From assembly GCA_027858795.1 (NCBI GenBank), contig JAQICF010000021.1, positions 1 to 18,864 of the forward strand: 18,864 nucleotides of DNA, written 5' to 3'. The position numbers were made by a program, and so were the translations under genes. Below the pieces are notes generated by a model. That model worked only from the letters and a program-made list of their open reading frames with translations. It did not search any database and was not told the DNA's origin. The DNA comes from Candidatus Delongbacteria bacterium. GTDB lineage: Bacteria > Delongbacteria > UBA4055. Shown piece after piece: positions 5,911-11,674 of this stretch (position 1 is its first letter; the number at the start of each line of letters is the position of its first letter).

Positions 5911-8070
5911 TTATTGATGTTTCTCTAAAACTTCCATTATTTCTGGAATGTCCATACCTATTTCTTTCATGTGAGCTAGAGTTGGCACACCATCTTTTGT
6001 CCAACCTCTTCTTTTGTAAACTGAATCCAGAAGTTGCTCGTACCTACCTTCTCTATACTCTCTTGTGATAGCCATTTTTTCTTCAATTGATTTGCCTAAA
6101 GGATCAACACCGATATCTTCTTTCATTTGCCTATCATACTGTTCTTCAAGGCTTTTGTATTCTGCAGCAGTAACAGGACCTGCAGCTCTATACGGTTGAG
6201 CATCATGCTTTCTTAGACCATATCCTCTACGGATATTAAAAGTTCTCTGGTAGTTATAAACTCTTTCAGATTGACGGATCATTTCTGCTTTATCTATATT
6301 TCCGCCGGTAACAGCATTATAGATAGTAATATAATTTTCTACATGCTCAGGAACTTTTGCCGGTTCGTCGGTTTCTGCGTTTCCAATTGGTTCCACATCA
6401 TTCCAAGGAAGCTTACAAAGTCCCATTAGTCCGAACCAAGTTCTGAACATTGGGAAATAATGAAGTGCTTCAGCTTTATCATCAAATGTAGGTATTTGAT
6501 TATTTACCATGTCCATAAATATCAACCAGGCTTCATCGTGTTGAGGACCTTTATTTGTCATTGCGAACCCACCTTGCTGAGCCAATGATTCTTTTGAAAC
6601 ATACTGAGAATATTCAAGACCTTTGTTTTCCATACCAATATCCTGCATAAACTTTGCATCTGCTCCAAAATTCTCAGCAAAATATTTTTTCATTCTTCTT
6701 GTACCAAGTCCAACAATTTTTCCAAAACCTTCACCTTTTGCCATTTGATGAATCAATTTCAACACAGACTCTTTATTGCCAAAAGCAAGATCAAGCCCAC
6801 CGGTGTTTTCTTTTGTAATCAAACCCTTTTCAAAGCACTCCATTGCAAAGGCTGTCATTGTTCCAAAAGAAATAGTATCTATACCATAAGTGTCACAGTA
6901 AAAATTCAATTCAATAACCGTTTCAGGATCAAAGATACCCAAATTGGCACCGACTCCTGCAGCAGTTTCATATTCAGGTCCGTCAACGATAACTTTATCA
7001 CCTTTGTAAGGTCCTGACTTCAATTCGAAATCATCTACACCTTTACAGCAATTCATTGTACATCCTATCCAGCATCCATCATTCATGCCCTGAGTAAAAT
7101 ATGAATTCCAAACTCTTGAATGTAGATTGTCTGCATCTTTATGAGATCCGTATTGAAAATTGTGTGTTGGAAGAAGGTTATAATCATTCATGATATTAAC
7201 TAAGTGAGCAGTACCTTCTTGCTTCATTTTGCATTGATCAGGATCAAGATCTTTCATCTCTTTAGCAAATTTAGCACCTTTTTCTTTGATTACCGGCATA
7301 TCTGCAACATGGTTTGGATCCGCAGCAACTCCTGTAGTTTTAACGACAACTGCTTTGATTTTCTTATCTCTAAGAACTGTACCTATACCACCTCTTCCTG
7401 CTTGTTTCAATCTTATATTTTTTCTTTTTATATCATACCAACTAAAATTTAATAGACCTATCATTGTGTGCTCTGCTGCCATTCCTGCTGATATTACAGA
7501 AATGTTTTTCATATCTCTCGGAGCTTCTGAATCAGAATACATTTCAGTAAGTTGCTCAGCTAAAATATGACTATCCATTGCCTCCGCAGGAGCTTCCTCA
7601 ATAGTGATCTTACCCTTTGTACCGTCTATTACTATTATAACATCATTTTTTGCCTTACCTTGTAATTCAAGAGCATCGTAACCTGCATACTTTAAGAACG
7701 GTCCGAAATATCCACCAACATTACTATCAATAACAATATCAGTCATTGGAGAAATTGCTACAACTATAGATTTTCCAGCTCCAGCATATTGAGTAATTCC
7801 ACCAATAGGTCCAGGAGAGATTATTATCTCATTCTCAGGATCATTCCATTTTGTATCAAGCTTAGTTCCATCCCATAACATTTTAAGTCCGTATCCTTTT
7901 CCACCAATAAATTTGTCTTTCATTGATTGAGGAACAACTTTTTCCTTGATAGTGTTATCATCAAGATTGATGTATAACGTTCTGTCAGCATAACCCCTGA
8001 AAAGTTCTTTTACTTCAAAATCGAACTCTTTTAAAAGATTATGTTTAGCTTTCAATTCTGCTACGTTCAT
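5911..8070 (-). CDS. aor: Aldehyde:ferredoxin oxidoreductase-family tungsto/molybdo enzyme
   Basis: This protein has 719 residues from the second ATG (8070), which stands five bases from AAGGAG; the first ATG (8073) would be only two bases away. The numbering below counts from the first ATG. It shows the AOR N-terminal domain (FIGGKGYGLKML at 56-67, SPGPIGG), the arginine-rich pterin loop (AGRGGIGTVLRDKK, 225-238), DGPEYETAAGVGANLG (364-379) and the DxxGxD motif (394-399). A cysteine cluster Cys334, Cys338, Cys342, Cys343 pairs with distant Cys553 for a 4Fe-4S cluster. The family oxidises aldehydes to acids with ferredoxin in the cytoplasm. Two oddities are that the cluster motif is C-x3-C-x3-C rather than the usual C-x2-C-x3-C, and that the second pterin motif reads GLMGLC where DxxGLC is expected. 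It may be a distinct subfamily, and the true substrate is open. Confidence 0.93.
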   Translation of the reverse strand: MNVAELKAKHNLLKEFDFEVKELFRGYADRTLYINLDDNTIKEKVVPQSMKDKFIGGKGYGLKMLWDGTKLDTKWNDPENEIIISPGPIGGITQYAGAGKSIVVAISPMTDIVIDSNVGGYFGPFLKYAGYDALELQGKAKNDVIIVIDGTKGKITIEEAPAEAMDSHILAEQLTEMYSDSEAPRDMKNISVISAGMAAEHTMIGLLNFSWYDIKRKNIRLKQAGRGGIGTVLRDKKIKAVVVKTTGVAADPNHVADMPVIKEKGAKFAKEMKDLDPDQCKMKQEGTAHLVNIMNDYNLLPTHNFQYGSHKDADNLHSRVWNSYFTQGMNDGCWIGCTMNCCKGVDDFELKSGPYKGDKVIVDGPEYETAAGVGANLGIFDPETVIELNFYCDTYGIDTISFGTMTAFAMECFEKGLITKENTGGLDLAFGNKESVLKLIHQMAKGEGFGKIVGLGTRRMKKYFAENFGADAKFMQDIGMENKGLEYSQYVSKESLAQQGGFAMTNKGPQHDEAWLIFMDMVNNQIPTFDDKAEALHYFPMFRTWFGLMGLCKLPWNDVEPIGNAETDEPAKVPEHVENYITIYNAVTGGNIDKAEMIRQSERVYNYQRTFNIRRGYGLRKHDAQPYRAAGPVTAAEYKSLEEQYDRQMKEDIGVDPLGKSIEEKMAITREYREGRYEQLLDSVYKRRGWTKDGVPTLAHMKEIGMDIPEIMEVLEKHQ

Positions 8071-8133
8071 CATAACTCCTTGTCTTTATATTATTATTTA
8101 TATTAAATAACGTTAGTGATATTCTAGAGAAAA

Positions 8134-8162
8134 AAGATAAGGAACATGACTCTTAGAGTCAA
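8134..8162 (-). promoter_or_regulatory. Promoter of the AOR operon
   Basis: On the minus strand TTGACT (8157-8162), a 17-base spacer and TATCTT (8134-8139) form a good housekeeping-type promoter. Transcription would start near 8127, leaving a leader of about 57 bases. The arrangement is nearly identical to the promoter at 270-298. Confidence 0.7.
8148..8160. promoter_or_regulatory. Candidate operator palindrome in the AOR promoter
   Basis: GACTCT-T-AGAGTC is a perfect 6+1+6 palindrome. It overlaps the -35 hexamer and the upstream half of the spacer, where a bound dimeric repressor would block RNA polymerase. No regulator gene is adjacent, so the binding protein is unknown. Confidence 0.5.
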
Positions 8163-8305
8163 GAAAATTGTTAAAGAAAAATAACGATAAAAAATAAATT
8201 TCTTGCACCATTTTGGTAGTGTTTTTAAAGATATTTTATTTTGCTTGTTTTTTTTTCTTTGTTTTATTATATTTGAAGCCTTATTTGACGAGGTAGGTGT
8301 TAATT

Positions 8306-8764
8306 ATGAAACTAAAGACTGTAATTACATCCTTGACCATGCTGTTGATGTTGGCTGGTTGTGTATCTTCTACTGTTGGAACTAAAGACAGTGGAAATGG
8401 ATTGAAAGAAAAGATCAGTCTTGTTTCATTGAAGTTCTATACAGCTGACTCAAAGGGTGTTGAGAATAAGTATCGTGTGTATAACACAGAATTCAGAAAA
8501 GATGCTGTTGATTATATTTGGTACGAACTTCTCGTTGAAAATAGAACGATTAAAAATTCTACTCTGTTGTTAAAAGAACAGTGGTATGATGGTACAAGTT
8601 TATTGTTGCATTCACAACAAAAGGCAATGAATCTCCCTGTTGGGAAAAAGCATCTTGAGTATTCGGCGGGTATTGTCAATGATTGGGGAAATGGAACTTA
8701 TATCCTCAAATTGTATCAAGACAGCTTGAAACTAGTAGAGAAGGAGTTTAAAATTATTAATTAA
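8306..8764 (+). CDS. Small lipoprotein of unknown function
   Basis: This 152-residue protein starts at the ATG at 8306, eight bases after the ribosome site GAGGTAGG; the in-frame GTG at 8297 lies inside that site. It carries a lipoprotein signal (MKLKTVITSLTMLLMLAGC) with lipobox LAGC and lipidated Cys19. A Ser/Thr/Gly-rich tether runs to about residue 32. The rest looks like one beta-sandwich domain with alternating strands: RVYNTEF, IWYELLVEN, STLLLKEQWYDG, and a C-terminal GNGTYILKLYQ...EKEFKI. The pattern recalls a small Ig-like domain found in many bacterial exported proteins, but I cannot name a family or function. A T-rich stretch precedes it with a weak TTGCTT-N18-TATTAT promoter (8241-8270). 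The next gene follows after 19 bases. Confidence 0.85.
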   Translation: MKLKTVITSLTMLLMLAGCVSSTVGTKDSGNGLKEKISLVSLKFYTADSKGVENKYRVYNTEFRKDAVDYIWYELLVENRTIKNSTLLLKEQWYDGTSLLLHSQQKAMNLPVGKKHLEYSAGIVNDWGNGTYILKLYQDSLKLVEKEFKIIN

Positions 8765-8783
8765 AACATAGAAGGAGCCTAAA

Positions 8784-8969
8784 ATGGCTAAGAAACAAGT
8801 TTATGGACAAAAAGCAGGAAGGGGTTTATGCGCTGTATGTGGTGAGCAGATCCAGCATATTAAAATTATCAAACCTTTCATTGGTGACAAAAAGCACTAC
8901 AAGTTTAATGATAACGTAGTCAAAGTTTGCAAATGTCCGAGCAAAACTCTTGATTCGTATCTAAAGTAG
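8784..8969 (+). CDS. 61-residue Cys4 (zinc-ribbon-like) basic protein
   Basis: This very small basic protein has four cysteines in two pairs, C16-x2-C19 and C49-x1-C51, which could hold a zinc ion. Lysines are abundant, and the end (KVCKC) is positively charged, as in ribosome-associated or RNA-binding mini-proteins. It has a strong ribosome site (AGAAGGAG at 8771-8778) and a good terminator right behind, so it is surely a gene. It sits just upstream of asnS, separated from it by that terminator, and may share a transcript with the lipoprotein gene. I do not recognise it as any standard zinc-containing ribosomal protein, and the function is unknown. Confidence 0.8.
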   Translation: MAKKQVYGQKAGRGLCAVCGEQIQHIKIIKPFIGDKKHYKFNDNVVKVCKCPSKTLDSYLK

Positions 8970-8974
8970 AAAAG

Positions 8975-9000
8975 AGTGTCCGGAAGGACACTTTTTTTTT
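8975..9000 (+). terminator. Intrinsic terminator after the Cys4 mini-protein gene
   Basis: A 7-bp stem AGTGTCC (8975-8981) / GGACACT (8986-8992) with a GGAA loop is followed by a run of nine T (8992-9000). Confidence 0.92.
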
Positions 9001-9023
9001 AACCAAAAAAGACGGAGGAACAC

Positions 9024-10415
9024 ATGGAGACAACTTCCATAAAGAAGATCTGGCGAGAAGGTAAGGATTTTGTTGATTCTGATATTCTGATCTCCGGATG
9101 GGTAAGAACATCCCGAACATCTAAAACATTTGGTTTCATAGAATTGAACGATGGAACTTTCTTTAAAAATATACAGATCGTTTTTGACGAGAATTTAGAT
9201 AATTTCAATGAACTTGCTAAGATATCCATTGGATCATCACTTATTATTAATGGAAAACTTGTTAAATCTCCTGGTGACAAACAACCGTTTGAAATTCAGG
9301 CGACAAATATCGAGATAGCGGGTGTTTGTGAAGCTGATTTCCCGCTTCAAAAGAAAAGACATTCTAGAGAATATTTAAGAACTATCGCTCATTTGAGACC
9401 TAGAACTAACTTATTTTCTGCTGTTTTCAGAGTGAGAGGATTGATCGCGTATGCTATTCATAAATATTTCACAGAAGGTGGATTTGTTTATGTTCATACT
9501 CCAATTATTACTTCAAGTGATGCCGAAGGTGCAGGTGAAATGTTCAGAGTATCTACTTTAGATCCTGAGAAATTACCTAAGACAGAAGATGGAGCTATTG
9601 ATTATTCTAAAGATTTCTTCGGAAAATCTACGAACCTGACAGTAAGTGGTCAACTTGCAGCTGAGAACTTTTCTGCTGCTTTGAGAAATGTATATACTTT
9701 CGGTCCTACTTTCAGAGCTGAAAAATCATATACTCAAACTCATGCATCTGAATTCTGGATGGTTGAACCTGAGATGGCATTTTCTGACCTTAACGATGAT
9801 ATGGATCTTGCTGAAGATATGATGAAGTTTATTATTTCTTATCTTTTAGAACATGCTCCTGAAGAAATGGAATTTTTCAACCAATGGGTAGACAAAACTC
9901 TTCTTGAAAGATTGAAAAACGTTCGCGACTCTAAATTTGAAAGAATTACATATACTGAAGCTATTGAACATCTTGAGAAATCAGGTAAGAAGTTTGAATT
10001 CAAGCCAGAATGGGGTAAAGACCTTCAGACTGAACATGAAAGATATCTTACTGAGGAAGTTTTCAGCAAACCTATTTTTGTTAGTGATTACCCAAAAGAT
10101 ATCAAAGCTTTCTACATGAGAATGAACGATGATAACAAAACTGTAGCAGCAATGGACCTTCTGGTTCCTGGTGTTGGTGAGATCATCGGTGGAAGTCAGA
10201 GAGAGGAAAGACATGATCTTCTACTTAAGAGAATAGAAGAAATGGGTCTTGAGAAGGAAGAATACTGGTGGTATCTTGATCTTAGAAGATTTGGAACGAA
10301 CAAGCATTGTGGTTTCGGTCTTGGATTTGAAAGAACGGTTATGTATATGACTGGTGTCGAAAACATTAGGGACGTAATCCCTTTCCCAAGAACACCAAAA
10401 AGCGCAGAATTTTAA
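9024..10415 (+). CDS. asnS: Asparagine--tRNA ligase
   Basis: This 463-residue class IIb synthetase is the normal length for bacterial AsnRS. It charges tRNA-Asn in the cytoplasm. The N-terminal OB-fold anticodon-binding domain covers residues 15-105 ([19 protein letters not shown]). In the catalytic core, motif 2 is FRAE (230-233) with EFWMVEPE (243-250), then [12 protein letters not shown] (385-396), and motif 3 is GFGLGFER (430-437). The EFWMVEPE and GGSQREER sequences point to AsnRS rather than AspRS. The ATG is five bases after GGAGG (9014-9018). The mini-protein terminator lies immediately upstream, so it must have its own promoter, or depend on readthrough. No intrinsic terminator with a T tract follows; a palindrome does (10425-10453). 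Confidence 0.97.
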   Translation: METTSIKKIWREGKDFVDSDILISGWVRTSRTSKTFGFIELNDGTFFKNIQIVFDENLDNFNELAKISIGSSLIINGKLVKSPGDKQPFEIQATNIEIAGVCEADFPLQKKRHSREYLRTIAHLRPRTNLFSAVFRVRGLIAYAIHKYFTEGGFVYVHTPIITSSDAEGAGEMFRVSTLDPEKLPKTEDGAIDYSKDFFGKSTNLTVSGQLAAENFSAALRNVYTFGPTFRAEKSYTQTHASEFWMVEPEMAFSDLNDDMDLAEDMMKFIISYLLEHAPEEMEFFNQWVDKTLLERLKNVRDSKFERITYTEAIEHLEKSGKKFEFKPEWGKDLQTEHERYLTEEVFSKPIFVSDYPKDIKAFYMRMNDDNKTVAAMDLLVPGVGEIIGGSQREERHDLLLKRIEEMGLEKEEYWWYLDLRRFGTNKHCGFGLGFERTVMYMTGVENIRDVIPFPRTPKSAEF

Positions 10416-10424
10416 AATGATAAC

Positions 10425-10453
10425 GTAGGGAACGGTTTCAAACCGTTCCCTAC
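10425..10453. repeat. GTAG-foot palindrome between asnS and mce
   Basis: A perfect 14-bp inverted repeat (10425-10438 and 10440-10453) with a single-base centre. Both ends read GTAG on their own strand. An outer ATAACG/CGTTAT pair (10420-10425/10457-10462) adds further symmetry. No T tract follows, so it is not a standard terminator. It looks like a REP-type intergenic palindrome. Confidence 0.8.
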
Positions 10454-10465
10454 AAACGTTATAAT
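10437..10465 (+). promoter_or_regulatory. Possible promoter for mce partly inside the palindrome
   Basis: TTCAAA (10437-10442, four of six matches to TTGACA), a 17-base spacer and a perfect TATAAT (10460-10465). Transcription would start near 10472, about 13 bases before the mce ATG. The -35 lies at the palindrome centre. Confidence 0.4.
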
Positions 10466-10484
10466 CAACAAAAAGGATTTCAAA

Positions 10485-10883
10485 ATGTTAAAAAAGATCA
10501 ATCACATCGGTATTGCAGTAAAAGACCTTAAAGAAGCTGCTGAGAAATACGTAGGTATTACAAATATAACTGACTACAAAACAGAATATGTTGAAGGTCA
10601 AGATGTCGATGTTGCTATGTTTAAAGTTGGTGAAAGCCAGATCGAATTACTTCAGGGCAGATCAGATAAATCACCTATATTTAAATGGCTTGAAAAAAAT
10701 CGAGAAGGTCTACATCATGTTGCATATGAAGTAGATGATATTGTGAAAACTTTAGCCGATTTGAAAGAAAAGGGATACAGGCTTATAGATGAAACTCCAA
10801 GAGTTGGAGCAGGTGGACATAAAATAGCCTTTATACATCCTAAATCAACAAATGGTGTTTTGACTGAATTAACTCAGGTGTAG
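10485..10883 (+). CDS. mce: Methylmalonyl-CoA epimerase
   Basis: This 132-residue member of the VOC (glyoxalase-like) fold has two paired beta-alpha-beta-beta-beta modules. It interconverts (2R)- and (2S)-methylmalonyl-CoA, feeding the B12-dependent mutase that links succinyl-CoA and propionyl-CoA. Metal ligands fit His7 (NHIGIAV), Glu54 (SQIELL), one of His77/His78 (GLHHVAYEVDDI) and Glu128 (VLTELTQ). The segments GAGGHKIAFIHPKS and GVLTELTQ are strongly characteristic of the epimerase rather than other VOC proteins. AAAAGGA (10471-10477) is the ribosome site. It is followed by a GC-rich terminator. No mutase or carboxylase gene is in the window. Its presence suggests a propionate or succinate pathway in this organism. 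Confidence 0.93.
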   Translation: MLKKINHIGIAVKDLKEAAEKYVGITNITDYKTEYVEGQDVDVAMFKVGESQIELLQGRSDKSPIFKWLEKNREGLHHVAYEVDDIVKTLADLKEKGYRLIDETPRVGAGGHKIAFIHPKSTNGVLTELTQV

Positions 10884-10892
10884 GCTTCCTCT

Positions 10893-10918
10893 CACAAAGA
10901 CACAAAGAACACAAAGAA
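10893..10918 (+). repeat. Short tandem repeat of CACAAAGA(A)
   Basis: Three tandem copies: CACAAAGA (10893-10900), CACAAAGAA (10901-10909) and CACAAAGAA (10910-10918). They lie just after the mce stop codon. A related octamer, CCTCTGTG (reverse complement CACAGAGG), is duplicated at 15226-15241. Confidence 0.7.
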
Positions 10919-10928
10919 TTTATGTACT

Positions 10929-10952
10929 GGACGCAGGAATGCGTCCTTTTTT
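10929..10952 (+). terminator. Intrinsic terminator after mce
   Basis: A 7-bp stem GGACGCA (10929-10935) / TGCGTCC (10940-10946) with a GGAA loop and six T. The loop is the same as in the terminator at 8975-9000. Confidence 0.92.
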
Positions 10953-10956
10953 ATTT

Positions 10957-11057
10957 ACCACCCCGAACAACTTCGTCATCCACCCCTCCACAGGAGGGGA
11001 ATTTCCCTTTCATTCCCCTCCTATGGAGGGGTGTCTGCTGAGAGCAGACGGGGTGGT
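10957..11057. repeat. 101-bp multi-hairpin intergenic element (MITE/REP-like)
   Basis: Outer 9-bp inverted ends ACCACCCCG (10957-10965) and CGGGGTGGT (11049-11057) enclose three hairpins. These are a small CGAA-CAAC-TTCG, a large 22-bp stem with one mismatch (10981-11002 and 11012-11033, 9-base loop) and TCTGCT-GAG-AGCAGA (11034-11048). The element is far more GC-rich than its surroundings and has no coding potential. It fits a non-autonomous mobile or structured repeat. The rest of the gap, to the gene at 11158, is AT-rich with no strong signal beyond a possible TATCTT -10 at 11101-11106. Confidence 0.8.
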
Positions 11058-11157
11058 CAAAGATTTAATTTTTTTAATTAATTTTCGTTGCACTAAGAAC
11101 TATCTTGAGTTAAATTAATATTTCAAAGTAAATATTTTATTCAATTTGGAGTTTATC

Positions 11158-11619
11158 ATGGTAGAACTATTAAAACAAGCAGACATATTTAAGGATTGTA
11201 AAGAAAATTTATTAAAACAGATCAGCGCTTTTACCAGCGTTGAGGCAATCGTTCCTGGGCAAATTCTTTTAAAAGAAGATGATGAAAATGATTATGATCT
11301 TTTTATTGTTGTCTCCGGAAGAGTTCAGATATTTGTATCTTCTAAGTTCTTTGCAGATGATAAAGAAGAGAATAAAACTATATATACTATTAACCCTGGT
11401 GACAATTTCGGTGAGATGTCTTGTATTATCAAAAAGAGAAGAAGTGCTTCTGCTAAAGCTATTACTGAAGGTGAGATCTTAAGAATTGACGGGAATAAAC
11501 TTACAACATTATTTGAAAATAATAACGAAGCCGGTTACAATATTTTAAAGAAATTATATGCTTCACTGTATGAAAGAATTCAAAATTCAAATTTTATGTT
11601 AAGGAATTATTTGATATAG
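11158..11619 (+). CDS. Stand-alone cyclic-nucleotide-binding domain protein
   Basis: This 153-residue protein consists of one Crp-like cNMP-binding domain. A short N-terminal helix leads into the beta roll (VPGQILLKE, LFIVVSGRVQIFV), and the phosphate-binding cassette has FGEMS (84-88) and RRSASAKA (94-101), including the Arg expected to hold the cyclic phosphate. The C-terminal helix ends at residue 153, so there is no winged-helix DNA-binding domain, kinase or channel. It may bind cAMP, cGMP or another ligand and act through a partner. The ATG at 11158 is preceded by TTGGAG at six bases; the in-frame TTG at 11146 is part of that site. It is monocistronic, with the repeat element upstream and a strong terminator downstream. 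Confidence 0.9.
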   Translation: MVELLKQADIFKDCKENLLKQISAFTSVEAIVPGQILLKEDDENDYDLFIVVSGRVQIFVSSKFFADDKEENKTIYTINPGDNFGEMSCIIKKRRSASAKAITEGEILRIDGNKLTTLFENNNEAGYNILKKLYASLYERIQNSNFMLRNYLI

Positions 11620-11637
11620 GATGTGTGTGTTGAAAGT

Positions 11638-11668
11638 AAAAAAGACCCTTTGAAAGGGTCTTTTTTTT
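11638..11668. terminator. Bidirectional intrinsic terminator
   Basis: AAAAAAGACCCTTT (11638-11651) is the reverse complement of the stretch at 11653-11666, with one G between. The core stem is GACCCTT/AAGGGTC, flanked by A and T runs, so it works on both strands. It ends the cNMP-binding gene from the left and pbpC from the right. Confidence 0.93.
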
Positions 11669-11674
11669 ATCATT

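Noticed and set aside
7204..7570. Two overlapping plus-strand open frames
   Set aside because: They are antisense to the AOR coding region, which is unambiguous there.
8074..8127. A molybdenum or tungsten cofactor riboswitch in the AOR leader
   Set aside because: The predicted leader is only about 57 bases, AT-rich and without the stems such a riboswitch needs.
8203..8385. A 60-codon frame with a hydrophobic stretch before the lipoprotein gene
   Set aside because: It overlaps the lipoprotein signal in another frame, starts at a TTG without ribosome site, and its hydrophobicity comes from the T-rich DNA.
8784..8969. Ribosomal protein L28 for the Cys4 mini-protein
   Set aside because: L28 has a different N-terminus and cysteine layout; only size, charge and cysteines are alike.
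10893..11057. CRISPR-like array
   Set aside because: The tandem units are 8-9 bases without spacers and the palindromes differ from each other; no cas genes are present.
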